64,000 nt of DNA from Roseiflexus sp. RS-1 (GTDB taxonomy: Bacteria; Chloroflexota; Chloroflexia; Chloroflexales; Roseiflexaceae), in contig NC_009523.1 in NCBI RefSeq assembly GCF_000016665.1, positions 3,162,001 to 3,226,000 on the forward strand, in the 5' to 3' direction. Shown here one piece after another: positions 9,080-18,705 of this stretch (positions are counted from its first letter, which is position 1; every line of letters starts with the position of its first letter). The notes below the pieces were generated by a model, which was given only the letters and a program-made list of their open reading frames with translations, did no database searches and was not told the DNA's origin. The translations under genes and the position numbers were made by a program.

Positions 9080-10099
9080 ATGGAACACACGCTCATTTCA
9101 CCGCTCGACATGCACATCCACTTCCGTGAAGGCGCCATGTTGCAGACGGTTGCGCCCCTGTCGGCGCACGACTTTGCCGGCGGCGTCATCATGCCCAATC
9201 TGGTTCCACCGGTGGACAACCTCGAACGCCTGCTGCACTACCGGGCTGAGATTGACGCGGCGATAAGCGGCACGGGATTTACTCCCTACATGACGCTGTT
9301 CTTCCGCGCCTACAGCGAGGCCGAGTTGCGCGCCGCACGACCGCATATCATCGGGATCAAACTCTACCCGGCAGGCGTCACGACCAACAGCCAGGCGGGG
9401 GTGCAGCGCATCCGCGACGCCGAGCCGACCCTGGCTACGATGGAGGAACTCGGCATTCCGCTCCTGGTTCATGGCGAAACCAGCGGCTTCGTGCTTGATC
9501 GCGAGCGCGAATTCTTGCCGATCTATGCACATCTGGCGCGGCGCTTTCCGCGCCTGACCATCGTGATGGAGCATATTACCACCCGCGAAGCCGTTGCGCT
9601 GCTCGATGAGCACCCCAACCTGTACGCCACGATCACCCTGCACCATCTGCAGATCACCCTCGACGACGTGGCGGGTGGATTGTTGCAACCACACCTGTTC
9701 TGCAAACCGATTGCCAAACGCCCTGAGGACCGCGACGCACTGCTACGTGCCGCACTTGCACCCCACCCGAAAGTCATGTTCGGCAGCGACTCCGCACCCC
9801 ATCCGGTCAGCGCCAAGGAAGCCGCCGCCTGCGCAGCCGGGATTTTCAGCGCACCGGTTGCGCTGCCGCTGCTGACCGAGATCTTTGCGCAGCACGACGC
9901 GCTCGACCGGTTGCAAACGTTCGTGTCGGACAATGCGCAGCGGATCTATGGCATAACACCGCCGCAGAAAACCGTGCTCCTCCGACGTGAGGAATGGAGC
10001 GTTCCGCTGCGGTACGGCGATGTGACGCCATACCGTGCCGGGTGTACGGTCGCGTGGCGGGTGGTGATGAGCCGCTACGATCCTGTTGGTCACTCCTGA
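9080..10099 (+). CDS. pyrC: Dihydroorotase, type II (PyrC-like)
   Basis: A 339-residue protein. The N-terminal His12-x-His14 ([10 protein letters not shown]) binds the binuclear zinc, IGIKLYPAG contains the lysine (Lys94) carbamylated in this family, and LLVHGET, MEHITT and FGSDSAPHP supply the remaining ligands and the catalytic Asp. Type II dihydroorotases of 340-350 residues match this length. The enzyme closes carbamoyl-aspartate to dihydroorotate in pyrimidine synthesis. The ATG at 9080 directly precedes the conserved start ([14 protein letters not shown]); the longer open frame upstream lies inside hypF. Confidence 0.93.
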   Translation: MEHTLISPLDMHIHFREGAMLQTVAPLSAHDFAGGVIMPNLVPPVDNLERLLHYRAEIDAAISGTGFTPYMTLFFRAYSEAELRAARPHIIGIKLYPAGVTTNSQAGVQRIRDAEPTLATMEELGIPLLVHGETSGFVLDREREFLPIYAHLARRFPRLTIVMEHITTREAVALLDEHPNLYATITLHHLQITLDDVAGGLLQPHLFCKPIAKRPEDRDALLRAALAPHPKVMFGSDSAPHPVSAKEAAACAAGIFSAPVALPLLTEIFAQHDALDRLQTFVSDNAQRIYGITPPQKTVLLRREEWSVPLRYGDVTPYRAGCTVAWRVVMSRYDPVGHS

Positions 10100-10300
10100 A
10101 ACCGTTCACCGATGCGGAGCAGCGGGGAGAGTTCGCCAAAATTATGGAGATTGCGAATTATAGCAGTTCTCACAAAGATTGGTCTTGTTGGACAGGGTTG
10201 CACCCGCCATCGAAAGCAGACGCCTTGTGCAACATCCCTCCGCGTGCTCCGCGTCTCCGCGTGCATCGGACCGGCTCACGCGGAGTAACTGTGTTGCTTG

Positions 10301-11263
10301 TCAAGGGGCGCTCGTATGCACAGCCGGATCCCAGGGCTTTTGCTGACGCAATATTGCGCCGAGAATAGTCAGCAGCTTGCGCATCGCAGCGACGATGGCG
10401 ACCTTGCGCGGCTTGCCAGCTTGACACAGGCGCTGATCGAAGGCGCGCCTGACCAGACGGCGCCGCGTGGCCGCCAGGGTCGCCATGTACAACACGCTGC
10501 GCACATCCCTCCTGCCGCCGGAGCTATGCCGGGGTTTGTGCTGTGCGCCGCTCTGATTGGCATACGGCGCAACGCCCACAACGGCCGCCGCTTCCTTGCG
10601 ATTGATGGTCCCCAGTTCGGGCAGGCGGAGCAGCAGGTTCCGTGCGGTGATCGCGCCGATGCCGGGCACGCTTTCGCGCAGCTCCCGTTTCCGGCGCACC
10701 TCGTCGGTGCGCTCCGCCTCGTTGTCGCGTTCCTGCTCAAGCGCACGGATCTCCTGATCCAGCCAATCAATATGCTTCTGGATGCCCGGGCGGAGGTTCG
10801 GCGCGGCAGCCGTCAACCGATTGATCTCAGCCGTCCGCATCTGAATCACCTGCTCCCGCCGGACCAGCAGGTCGCGCAAGGATGCGCGCTGCTCGTCCGT
10901 CGCTTGGTGGTGCGGCGGGCGCACCCGTTCGGCAAAGCGGGCGAGCAACCGGGCATCCAGGCGGTCGGTCTTCGCCTGGCGTCCTTCCGCGTGCGCCAGG
11001 GCGCGCACGCGGCGTGGCTGCACCCGCGCCGTCGGCACGCCAGCCTGGAGCAGTTGGGCGAACACCATGCGCTCCAGCCCGCCGGTCGCCTCCAGCACAA
11101 TCAGGGTCGGCTGCAGGCGCTGGAGTCGCGTGACCAGGAGCTGGACACCTTCGTCGGTAGACGGTATCGTCTCGAGTGGCGCGTGCGGGTCGGCGCCAAA
11201 CGCCACATCCAGCGTCTGTTTGGAGACATCAATGCCGATAAAGAGCGACTCACGGGAAGCCAT
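10301..11263 (-). CDS. IS110-family transposase (DEDD recombinase)
   Basis: A 320-residue protein with the two IS110 domains. The N-terminal DEDD/RuvC-like part shows Asp12 in FIGIDVSK, Glu58 in VLEATGG, and Asp100 and Asp103 in KTDRLDARLLARF. A central Arg/Glu-rich helical region follows. The C-terminal Transposase_20 part shows SVPGIGAITARNLL, VVGVAPYANQSG and a conserved serine-containing RHSSGGRRDVRSVLYMA segment. These enzymes move circular intermediates with guidance from an element-encoded RNA. The frame is intact, so the copy could be active. It lies inside the inverted-repeat element at 10158-11636. Confidence 0.93.
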   Translation of the reverse strand: MASRESLFIGIDVSKQTLDVAFGADPHAPLETIPSTDEGVQLLVTRLQRLQPTLIVLEATGGLERMVFAQLLQAGVPTARVQPRRVRALAHAEGRQAKTDRLDARLLARFAERVRPPHHQATDEQRASLRDLLVRREQVIQMRTAEINRLTAAAPNLRPGIQKHIDWLDQEIRALEQERDNEAERTDEVRRKRELRESVPGIGAITARNLLLRLPELGTINRKEAAAVVGVAPYANQSGAQHKPRHSSGGRRDVRSVLYMATLAATRRRLVRRAFDQRLCQAGKPRKVAIVAAMRKLLTILGAILRQQKPWDPAVHTSAP

Positions 11264-11440
11264 ACACAGAACCTCCTGAGGAAAACGGCGCCAGCCTTGC
11301 TAGCATATGCGGGTTTGAGGGCCCAGATAACTGTTCGGCTTGGTCGCGTTGAAGGACACGGCTACCCAACACTCCGCGGCGATCTCGTGAACCTGGCGCA
11401 GAACGGTATACCGTGTCCCGTTAGATTATACTAGGCGCGG
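11264..11440 (-). ncRNA. Candidate IS110 bridge-RNA region upstream of the transposase
   Basis: About 175 bp lie between the transposase start and sequence that looks like the host repeat; no gene is seen. In characterised IS110-group elements the non-coding left end upstream of the transposase specifies a structured bridge RNA of similar size. I did not fold it or define the element ends, so this rests on position and family knowledge only. Confidence 0.25.
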
Positions 11441-11533
11441 AGAGCGCGCGCAGGTCTTGCAAGGTCTGTCAGACGAGGCTGCACCCGTCGCTGGAAACGA
11501 GCGCTTCACGTGCCACCTCGAGGCGGCGCCGTG

Positions 11534-11557
11534 GGGGGCACGGCATGCCGTGCCCCC
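11534..11557. repeat. 24-bp perfect palindrome centred on GGCATGCC
   Basis: A perfect palindrome (G-run, CACGGCATGCCGTG, C-run) inside the right part of the inverted-repeat element. A 22-bp version with the same core lies at 32652-32673. It could form a cruciform or hairpin; the function is unknown. Confidence 0.7.
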
Positions 11558-11636
11558 ACACCCGTCGCTGGAAGTGGGCGCCTCGCGCAACGCGGCAGAC
11601 CCGGACGAGGGTCAACGTATTTGAGAACTGCTATAA

Positions 11637-12020
11637 ACCGCTCTACCGAACGAGCCGTGGAGCTGAAGCCCTCGGCTATGCAATGCGAAGCCCACCTGTG
11701 CGGGCAAGAGCGGAATAATTACTCTTACTCAAAGACCATCAGCCCGCCAGAGGCACTCTCCTGTCGATTATCGTCTATCGGCTATTCCTCAGCCCCACGG
11801 CAAGCTCTCTTATCGGCTATCAGCTATCGGCTATCGGCTATCAGCTATCGGCTATCGGCTATCGGCTATTTATTTCGGCATGGGTCTGGGCAGACATCCG
11901 GTTTGTGCCGTCCGTCACATTGCGTCTCGTAACTTGCTGTGATACACTAAGGGTGCATAAAACGTTAAGAATGCATCGCTCCGCAACGAACGCACCGCCC
12001 TGCGCTCGACGGGGAAGAGT
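11637..12020. repeat. Intergenic region with dispersed repeat B and an ATCGGCT simple repeat; LacI promoter at its end
   Basis: At about 11655-11715 there is a copy of repeat family B (GCCGTGGAGCTGAAGCCCTC, then CGGCTATGCAATGCGAAGCC). From 11811 to 11871 TATCGGCTATCAGC-type units are repeated; the same unit in the other orientation makes up 45233-45412. No gene is seen. The last 100 bp contains the likely promoter of the LacI-family gene. Confidence 0.7.
11920..11948 (+). promoter_or_regulatory. Predicted sigma-70-type promoter of the LacI-family gene
   Basis: TTGCGT at 11920-11925 and TACACT at 11943-11948 are separated by 17 bp. The start codon is at 12021. An AACGTT palindrome centred at 11963/11964 lies just downstream of the expected transcription start. 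It resembles the centre of many LacI-family operators, so autoregulation is possible but the flanking symmetry is poor. Confidence 0.4.
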
Positions 12021-13097
12021 ATGTCGACAAAACGCACAGCGCCGCGTAAGGTGACAATCAGCCAGATCGCAAAAGAAGCCGGCGTTTCAAAAACGGCGGT
12101 ATCTTTTGCGTTCAACGATCCGTCGCAACTCTCGCCTGCTACGGTTAACCACATTCGTGCTATTGCCGAACGGTTGGGCTATTCGCCCGATCCGATTGCG
12201 CGCAGTATGACGACGCGCCGGACTAATGCGCTCGGCGTGTTGCTGCCGCTGGACATTGCGGCGACGATGGCAAATCCCTTCTTCCCGCTGTTTCTGCGTG
12301 GCGTCGGTGCAGTGTGCGGCGCTACGGGAATGACATTGATGCTGGTGCCGCCGTTGTGGGGTTCGATGCTCAAGGCTATTCCGCACGCAACCGTCGATGG
12401 TTTCATCGTAATCGGGCTGGAAATTGACCGTGGCGAAGTGCAGCAACTGCGACGGCGGCGCGTGCCTTTCGTGATGGTTGACGGCGACGCCCCGGAGGAC
12501 ATTCCCGCAATCAACGTCGATGACCGCCGGGGTGCGCGCGCCGCGATAATGCACATCCTGAGCCTCGGTCACCGCCGGATCGGGATCGTCTCGCTGGAGT
12601 CCTGGCATCATCGCTATGAGGATTTTACCGGCACGCTCGCAGCCCGCTTCGCCGGGTATCGCGAAGGGCTGGCGGAGTATGGTCGCACAATCGACGATCC
12701 CGATATTCAGGTGGTGACGGTTTCGACCAGTCGCGCGGGCGGGGTTGAGGCATTCACCCGCCTCTGGCGCTCTGAGTCACCGCCGACCGCGATTGTGGCG
12801 ATGAGTGATATTACAGCGCTGGGTGTGCTCGAAGCGGCGAAGGCGCACGGAGTGCGCGTACCGGATGAACTTTCGATTGTGGGATTCGATGACCTGCCGG
12901 AAGCCGCATATGCAACACCGCCCCTGACGACGGTGCACCAACCGATTGAAGAGAAGGGACGACTCGCGGCGGAGATGCTGGTGGCGGCGCTTGATGATGA
13001 GGAGAGTGAGCCGGTCCACCATCTTCTGCCCACTGAATTGCTCGTGCGCGGTTCAACCTGCGCACCGGTCTGGTCTGCTCAACCTGTGTCCACCTAG
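12021..13097 (+). CDS. LacI-family transcriptional regulator
   Basis: A 358-residue protein with the typical LacI layout. The N-terminal helix-turn-helix (VTISQIAKEAGVSKTAVSFAFN, about residues 11-32) and hinge helix (PIARSMTTRRTNALGVLLP) are followed by a periplasmic-binding-protein-like sugar/effector domain with HILSLGHRRIGIVS, AIVAMSDITALGVLEAAKAHG and the SIVGFDDLPEA motif. It likely represses sugar or nucleoside genes by binding a palindromic operator. The only adjacent gene on the same strand is a small membrane protein, so the target is not evident. Confidence 0.93.
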   Translation: MSTKRTAPRKVTISQIAKEAGVSKTAVSFAFNDPSQLSPATVNHIRAIAERLGYSPDPIARSMTTRRTNALGVLLPLDIAATMANPFFPLFLRGVGAVCGATGMTLMLVPPLWGSMLKAIPHATVDGFIVIGLEIDRGEVQQLRRRRVPFVMVDGDAPEDIPAINVDDRRGARAAIMHILSLGHRRIGIVSLESWHHRYEDFTGTLAARFAGYREGLAEYGRTIDDPDIQVVTVSTSRAGGVEAFTRLWRSESPPTAIVAMSDITALGVLEAAKAHGVRVPDELSIVGFDDLPEAAYATPPLTTVHQPIEEKGRLAAEMLVAALDDEESEPVHHLLPTELLVRGSTCAPVWSAQPVST

Positions 13098-13109
13098 AAA
13101 GGGATTCTC

Positions 13110-13361
13110 ATGTTCATCCTCGGCGTGCTCATCGCAATAGGCGCGGCAGTGGCATTCGCTGCGCTCGGTCTGGCGACACTGTTCGGCGGCGCCCGTTCGA
13201 CGAGCGAACAGATCATTCCCGGCTTCGCTCCCGACCGACCGGGAAGCGCTGAGCGCACGCTGACTCTTATTGCCGTGTGGGTTCCGGTGGTTGTTGTGAC
13301 AATCTTCGGCGTCTACGCGGCATACCGGATCATTGAGATGGTCATTCAGGCGCTGGCGTAG
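13110..13361 (+). CDS. Small membrane protein, hypothetical
   Basis: An 83-residue protein 12 bp after the LacI gene, with a plausible ribosome binding site (AGAAAGGGA, 13096-13104). It has two hydrophobic segments, residues 1-27 (MFILGVLIAIGAAVAFAALGLATLF) and about 51-72 (LTLIAVWVPVVVVTIFGVYAAY), with a short polar loop between. No family recognised. Its last 20 bp overlap the 3' end of the convergent opcA gene. Confidence 0.6.
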   Translation: MFILGVLIAIGAAVAFAALGLATLFGGARSTSEQIIPGFAPDRPGSAERTLTLIAVWVPVVVVTIFGVYAAYRIIEMVIQALA

Positions 13362-14475
13362 GCTGCTGTTTCGCCAGGTCGAGCGCCTGGCGCAGCGCCG
13401 CCTCGTAGATCGGGTCGTGGTGCGCCAGGCGCAGTTCGTCCGCGATAAGCGTTGCTGCGTCGAGCGTCGGCAGATGCACAGCGCGCTCGATGGGCGTCAG
13501 GTCGTCGATAATGGCGCAGGCTACGAGATGACTCCCCGTCGCGCTGCGAGTCACAGTAAACCGGGCATCAGTCGTTTCCAATGCCGCCGACACCAGATCG
13601 TCGGCGGTTTCTGTTGCAACTTCCACCCGCTCGATCCGCACCGATCCGCCATCAGGTCGTGACAGAACAGCGCCGGTATGGTGCACCTTGGACGGGCGCC
13701 AGTCGAGACGCGCGGCAATCCAACCGACGAGCAACAGCGCGGCAGTCGCTCCACGCGGAACGTGCGAAATCGTGACGCGCTCAATCGATCGCAGACGCCG
13801 GAGCGCAGGCGGTGCATCGAACAGTTGCGCAATCTGTTCCCGCCACGGGGTCAGACGCCCCCACACAAAGTCGCCCACCGCGACTCCCGCATCGATCAAC
13901 GACCGCACTGCGTGCAGCGTGTCCACTCCCCCAGGCATCCGCGCCGTGTCCAGGATCAGACGATCCGCGACGGGTTGCAGATTCGCCAGCAGCGCATGGT
14001 CGGGGAGACGGTCGAGTGTCCACCACAGAACCACCGGCACATCCGGTTCCAGCAGTGAGAGCACAATCCCCGGAATGTACGGACCGGCGGCGCGTGGCGC
14101 CATAATCGTAATCTGCTCACCACACACCTGTGGACGACCCGGCGGCGCAAGCGTGCAGTGCGCCTGCACCCAGGCTTCCAGTCGCGGTTGAGGCGCAGTC
14201 GCGTCGTCATCGCCGTCAAGCGCCGCCACGATAGCTCGATGAGGTCGCAGCGCCGTCAGTCGCGCAATGATATTGGTGACAGGTGCAACATGGGCAGCGT
14301 CGGTCAGGACGACCAGATTGAAGACACACGCGCGCATGAGTGCGACGCCGCCCGTCTGTTCGGTCTTCGTCGCTGCACTCCACAGGCGCGCCAGTTCGCG
14401 CTCGATGGCGCCAGCATCGACCTGAGTCAATCGCATCGAGGGTGTGGTGAATAGATCGGTCACAACCGCCTCCAT
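13342..14475 (-). CDS. opcA: Glucose-6-phosphate dehydrogenase assembly protein OpcA
   Basis: A 377-residue protein. Features of OpcA are the central [21 protein letters not shown] strand-loop, a [13 protein letters not shown] segment and the [20 protein letters not shown] block. OpcA is an allosteric or assembly factor of glucose-6-phosphate dehydrogenase in cyanobacteria and actinobacteria. The identity is strongly supported by the gene following zwf with a 16-bp overlap on the same strand. A slightly shorter start (ATG at 14439) is possible. Confidence 0.9.
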   Translation of the reverse strand: MEAVVTDLFTTPSMRLTQVDAGAIERELARLWSAATKTEQTGGVALMRACVFNLVVLTDAAHVAPVTNIIARLTALRPHRAIVAALDGDDDATAPQPRLEAWVQAHCTLAPPGRPQVCGEQITIMAPRAAGPYIPGIVLSLLEPDVPVVLWWTLDRLPDHALLANLQPVADRLILDTARMPGGVDTLHAVRSLIDAGVAVGDFVWGRLTPWREQIAQLFDAPPALRRLRSIERVTISHVPRGATAALLLVGWIAARLDWRPSKVHHTGAVLSRPDGGSVRIERVEVATETADDLVSAALETTDARFTVTRSATGSHLVACAIIDDLTPIERAVHLPTLDAATLIADELRLAHHDPIYEAALRQALDLAKQQPTPAPE

Positions 14476-16001
14476 TTCGCCCCGGCGGACGCGATCAGAT
14501 CATCGGCGCGCGCGGGTCCCCAACTCCCTGCGCTGTAATTGGGGAACGCTGGCGGCGGCGCTGCCGCCCACCCCTCGAGCACCGGATCGAGCAACGACCA
14601 CATGGCTTCAACCTCGTCGCTCCGGATGAACAGCGTCGAGTCGCCCAGCAGGGCATCCAGCAGCAATCTTTCATACGCTTCGGGAGACTCGACGCCGAAT
14701 GCTGCGTTATAGCGAAAGTTCATCATGACCGGACGGATGATGTTCGACTGACCGGGAACTTTGGACGCGAACCGCAGCGAGATCCCTTCATCTGGCTGGA
14801 TGTTGATCGCCAGCACATTCGGCTCGATGCCGCTGAGAGGACCATTTTCGAACAGCATGAGCGGCGCCATTTTGAATTGAATAGCAATCTCACTGACACG
14901 TTTGGGCAACCGTTTACCGGTGCGCAAAAAGAATGGCACCCCTGCCCAGCGCCAGCTCTCGATGTACAACCGCAGCGCCACAAACGTCTCGGTATGCGAA
15001 TCGGGAGCGACCCCCGGCTCTTCACGATACCCCGGCACAGGCACGCCGCCAACCGCTCCGGCGCCGTACTGCCCGCGCACCGTCGCCTGCTCGACCTCCG
15101 TCGGCTCTATCGGACGAACTGCGCGCAACACTTTGACCTTCTCATCCCGCACTGCATCGGCGCGGTATCCAACGGGCGGCTCCATCGCGGTCAACGAGAG
15201 CAGTTGCAACAAATGGTTCTGCACCATATCGCGCAGGGCGCCGGTGCGGTCGTAGTAACCGCCGCGACCTTCGACGCCGACGCTTTCGGCAACGGTGATC
15301 TGCACATGATCGACGTAGCGGCGATTCCAGAGCGGCTCGAAAATACCGTTGGCAAAGCGAAACACCAGGATATTCTGAACGGTCTCCTTGCCCAGGTAGT
15401 GATCGATCCGATAGATCTGCCGTTCCTCGAACACCTGATGCACCACGCGGTCGAGCGCCTTTGCACTCTCCAGATCCGACCCAAACGGTTTCTCGATGAT
15501 GATGCGCGTCCATCCGCCGTTCGGCGAGCGGTTCAGACCGGCTTCACCCAATCGCTGCACGATTTCGGCATACGACTCAGGCGGCGTCGCCAGGTAGAAG
15601 AGGCGGTTACCGCCTGTGCCCCGCGCAGCATCGAGTTGATCGAGGCGACCGGCAAGCGCCATATATCCCTGCGGGTCGTCGAACGCCGAACGAATGTAGA
15701 AACAACCGGCAGCGAAGCCCTGCCACAACGCATCATCGATACCAGCGCGCGCATGCTGGCGCGCGCTCTGCAACAACGACTCGCGAAAATAGTCGTCGCT
15801 CCAGTCGCGCCGGGCAAACCCTACGACGCTGAATCCCGGCGGAAGCAACCGTTCTCGCTGAAGTTGATACAGCGCCGGGATGAGTTTCCGATGGGTCAGA
15901 TCGCCCGTCGCGCCAAAGATGACCACCGTGCATGGCGGCGGTGTGCGTTGCATCCGTATGCCCGAACGCAACGGATTGACGGTGAGTGCAGGCGTGTTCA
16001 T
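14460..16001 (-). CDS. zwf: Glucose-6-phosphate 1-dehydrogenase
   Basis: A 513-residue protein of standard length. The N-terminal nucleotide-binding motif is [18 protein letters not shown] (about residues 28-45). [14 protein letters not shown] and the active-site RIDHYLGKE (about 198-206, catalytic His near 201) follow, then the C-terminal [18 protein letters not shown] and [25 protein letters not shown] segments. It oxidises glucose-6-phosphate to 6-phosphogluconolactone with NADP in the oxidative pentose phosphate pathway. It sits between the PP2C-like gene (21 bp upstream) and opcA, as one probable operon. Confidence 0.97.
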   Translation of the reverse strand: MNTPALTVNPLRSGIRMQRTPPPCTVVIFGATGDLTHRKLIPALYQLQRERLLPPGFSVVGFARRDWSDDYFRESLLQSARQHARAGIDDALWQGFAAGCFYIRSAFDDPQGYMALAGRLDQLDAARGTGGNRLFYLATPPESYAEIVQRLGEAGLNRSPNGGWTRIIIEKPFGSDLESAKALDRVVHQVFEERQIYRIDHYLGKETVQNILVFRFANGIFEPLWNRRYVDHVQITVAESVGVEGRGGYYDRTGALRDMVQNHLLQLLSLTAMEPPVGYRADAVRDEKVKVLRAVRPIEPTEVEQATVRGQYGAGAVGGVPVPGYREEPGVAPDSHTETFVALRLYIESWRWAGVPFFLRTGKRLPKRVSEIAIQFKMAPLMLFENGPLSGIEPNVLAINIQPDEGISLRFASKVPGQSNIIRPVMMNFRYNAAFGVESPEAYERLLLDALLGDSTLFIRSDEVEAMWSLLDPVLEGWAAAPPPAFPNYSAGSWGPARADDLIASAGAKWRRL

Positions 16002-16022
16002 CCTCTCGTTCCTGTGATGTGT

Positions 16023-18626
16023 TTATGGCTCGATAGTCGGCGTTGGCGCTGCCGGTTCACGGAAGGGACGCGGTCGATCAGGCAACGATCCGCGCAGGAT
16101 CTGACCGCCATTGACCATGTAGATCACCGGTCGACTGCCGCTCTCATCGACAAAGATGCTGAGCAACTGATCGAGCGCGAGCGGACCATCGGGCGGAGCG
16201 CTGATCTGCTGAACAAACTCGCCAGTCTGCTTGTCGATCTGAATGATACGCCCGTTGAAACTATCGACCAGAAAGATCGAGCCGCTATCGGGCGGACCGG
16301 TGACAAAAAAGCGGGTCGCGGTCACCAGCGGCGGACGTATCTGAGGAGCAGGGATTTCTCGCTCAAATGCGCGCTCTCCGGCGCTATTGGTTGCAAAGAT
16401 CAACACGCGACCGTCGGGCAGCAGAAGATTGATCTTGCCATCGACTGCCAGATCGATGGCGCTTTCTACCTCGCGTCCACCGTCATTCTGAATCCAGGGG
16501 AGAGGAAAAGCGCCATACTCGCCGCTCAGGTAGCGCAGGACATTGTTGCGCGAAGCGCCGAGGACGTACAGGTTCCCTTCGTAGTTGACCGCGCGAAAAC
16601 GCGCACCGACGCGCCCCCATTCCTCACTTCCCGCCAGAATGCTGTATCGCCATTCATTGCCGCTGCGAAAATAGAATGTGAACGGACCACTCTCGCCGCT
16701 CTGCGCCACCGCCACAATATTATCGATGCGCCAGGCTGTGGCGCGCACACGCCCGACGCTCAGCGGTCCAATCGTATCTTCAGGGCGGAGGAACGGCTGC
16801 GCCACGCCGCCGGTGCGTGACGCCCGATACAGAACGCCCGCATTTGCATCAAGCATATAGATGGCGCCGAACGATTCGGTATCGGTCACAGTGCGGGGCG
16901 GCGGCGGCACAACCACAGTATCGAACAGCCCACCCGGCAACGGATGGCGCGTGACTTCGGTCAAATCCTCGAAGTAGGTTTGTTTTTGCACGGCTGCCAG
17001 CGCCCTGACATACTCACGCATCAACTCATCGTAGCGCTGGCGATTTGCCGTCGTTGCCGTAATCACTTCCGAACTGCGCAGCGCAGCCAGCGCTTCTTCG
17101 GCTGCGATCAGGCGTTCCTGCGCGGTTGCTTCATCGTGTGCATCACGAATCGCAGCGACCGACTGTTCGGCTTCGGTCAGCGCATTATCCGCTTCACGCA
17201 GTGCATTCTCGCGGCTCAGGGTCATGCCGTACAGAATGAGCAGACTGATGAGCGAGACCAGCAGCAGCAACAGCGCCCACGGAAAAGGCGGACTCTGCCG
17301 CCGGTAACTGAGACCGGCAGGACGGTACTGACGCGGCAATGCGCGTGGCGGCGCAGACGGGCGCGGGCGCACACGCCGGACGATCGCATCGCTGAAGCGC
17401 GTGAACGGGCTTGCCAGTCGCTCGAATGCGCCTGAAGACGGTGACGGTCGTCCTGTCGCTCTTCCCATCCGTCGTCGCTGCGCAAATGTGATTTCTACTG
17501 GAGCATCGCCCAGATCGAGCACCCGTTCTGGCGCTGGCGTGTCGCGAAACGACACTTCTCCCAGCAATGCACTGGGAGTCATTGGCGCTGGCGAGGGTGG
17601 GCGTCCGATTGCCGGTGCGGAGCGATGGTTCGTATCCGGGCGCAGCGGCTCGCCAGGATCGAGTGGTCGCGGAACCGGCGGCGGATCGGGTGAGTAGGGC
17701 GGTTCTTCATAGGGGCGTTCCAGGCGCGCCTCTTCCTCTGCCAGGCGGGCGCGGGCAACTTCGCGTCGCTTGCGCGCTTCACGCTCCGCCGGACCGCGCA
17801 CCAGCCAGACCAGATCGGCGCTGGCGCGCGCAAAGCGGGCTGCTATCCCGCTGAGCGCCAGTTTCGTCCGCTCATTGACGCCGGCTGCGCTGAATGGCGA
17901 CGCCTGAGCAGCGGGACTCAACCGCGCAAAGGTCATGGCAACGATGCCATGCGCGTCGGTAACCTGGTGATGGCGACACAGCGCCGTGATCGCTGCAACT
18001 GCATCGTCCGGCTCCGGCGACCGGAGCAGGCGAGTGACTTCTTCGCGCGAGAAAAGGTCGGACAGATTGCTGGTGCAGATAATAACGCCATCGCCGGGGC
18101 GCAAAACAGCGCGGTACAGGTCTGGTTCGACGGTGAGGCTTGCGCCGAGTGCGCGTGAGCGGAAGAGCGTTGCTGTTCCGCCCCAGGCGACATTCATCGG
18201 CAGGGCGCGCAACCGTCCCTCTGCCATCACATACGCCTGCGCTGGCGCGACCTGCGCAATGAACAGGTCACGATCCTTCATGACGGCACACGTCAGACCC
18301 ACGACAGCGCGTTTTTGCGGCGGTGCATTGAAGTTCTGCTGGTACAGCACGCGATTGGCAGCCAGGATCGCCTTGCGCAACGAAGATGTCACCGAGAACG
18401 ACGGATCCTCGTAGAACACCCTGCGGATCGTGCGCATGACGAGCAGGCAGGCGTCGCGCCCGCGTGACACATCCTGGTCGGCTTCGACCACGATATGCAG
18501 TTGCCCCTTGCGTGCTTCAGGGGCAAAGGGGTTGGACGGCGCGGCTATGAGCGTCAGGTCGCTCCCTGACTGTGGAATGCCGCTCACCAGTCCGAACGGA
18601 CTGGATCGTGTGACGTTCCCGGACAT
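16023..18626 (-). CDS. Membrane protein with degenerate PP2C-like N-terminus and C-terminal propeller-like domain
   Basis: An 867-residue protein. Residues 1-245 or so resemble PP2C phosphatases in fold pattern (LRPGDGVIICTSNLSDLFS, then HGIVAMTFARL). The metal-binding signatures DGxGG and SDG are not seen, the latter being replaced by TSNLSD, so catalytic activity is doubtful. A long Pro/Arg-rich linker follows, then one membrane segment near residue 450 (PWALLLLLVSLISLLILYG), an Ala/Glu coiled coil, and a C-terminal region with repeating strand motifs (GAIYMLDANAGVLYRAS, GSIFLVDSFNGRIIQIDK) like a beta-propeller. The ATG at 18626 has an AGAAGAGA site upstream. It heads the zwf-opcA cluster and may be a sensory or scaffold protein. 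Confidence 0.7.
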   Translation of the reverse strand: MSGNVTRSSPFGLVSGIPQSGSDLTLIAAPSNPFAPEARKGQLHIVVEADQDVSRGRDACLLVMRTIRRVFYEDPSFSVTSSLRKAILAANRVLYQQNFNAPPQKRAVVGLTCAVMKDRDLFIAQVAPAQAYVMAEGRLRALPMNVAWGGTATLFRSRALGASLTVEPDLYRAVLRPGDGVIICTSNLSDLFSREEVTRLLRSPEPDDAVAAITALCRHHQVTDAHGIVAMTFARLSPAAQASPFSAAGVNERTKLALSGIAARFARASADLVWLVRGPAEREARKRREVARARLAEEEARLERPYEEPPYSPDPPPVPRPLDPGEPLRPDTNHRSAPAIGRPPSPAPMTPSALLGEVSFRDTPAPERVLDLGDAPVEITFAQRRRMGRATGRPSPSSGAFERLASPFTRFSDAIVRRVRPRPSAPPRALPRQYRPAGLSYRRQSPPFPWALLLLLVSLISLLILYGMTLSRENALREADNALTEAEQSVAAIRDAHDEATAQERLIAAEEALAALRSSEVITATTANRQRYDELMREYVRALAAVQKQTYFEDLTEVTRHPLPGGLFDTVVVPPPPRTVTDTESFGAIYMLDANAGVLYRASRTGGVAQPFLRPEDTIGPLSVGRVRATAWRIDNIVAVAQSGESGPFTFYFRSGNEWRYSILAGSEEWGRVGARFRAVNYEGNLYVLGASRNNVLRYLSGEYGAFPLPWIQNDGGREVESAIDLAVDGKINLLLPDGRVLIFATNSAGERAFEREIPAPQIRPPLVTATRFFVTGPPDSGSIFLVDSFNGRIIQIDKQTGEFVQQISAPPDGPLALDQLLSIFVDESGSRPVIYMVNGGQILRGSLPDRPRPFREPAAPTPTIEP

Positions 18627-18657
18627 GAAATCTCTTCTCTGCTTCAATCCGTACTGA

Positions 18658-18663
18658 ATTATA
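18658..18663 (-). promoter_or_regulatory. Consensus -10 element (TATAAT) upstream of the PP2C-like/zwf/opcA cluster
   Basis: On the minus strand TATAAT is found 32-37 bp before the ATG at 18626, in a 79-bp divergent spacer. No good -35 hexamer is seen at 16-18 bp, so the call depends on the -10 match and position. Confidence 0.35.
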
Positions 18664-18705
18664 GCACGCAAAATTGATACAGAACCTGACCGGGAGTTGC
18701 GCTCT

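Larger units (their letters stand above)
10158..11636. mobile_element. Inverted-repeat-bounded element carrying an IS110-family transposase
   Basis: The segment is bounded by a perfect 15-bp inverted repeat, TTATAGCAGTTCTCA at 10158-10172 and its complement at 11622-11636, giving 1479 bp. Inside is one minus-strand IS110-family transposase. A 173-bp element at 37340-37512 has the same ends (one mismatch) and about 50 bp of subterminal similarity at both sides but no transposase, in inverted orientation. Either an IS110 element inserted into a copy of that small repeat, or the long form is a parental version. IS110 elements normally lack terminal inverted repeats, which favours the nested explanation. 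Confidence 0.75.

Noticed and set aside
11957-11970. Strong LacI-type operator before the LacI-family gene
   Set aside because: Only the six central bases (AACGTT) are symmetric; the outer arms do not match, so it is mentioned only as a possibility.
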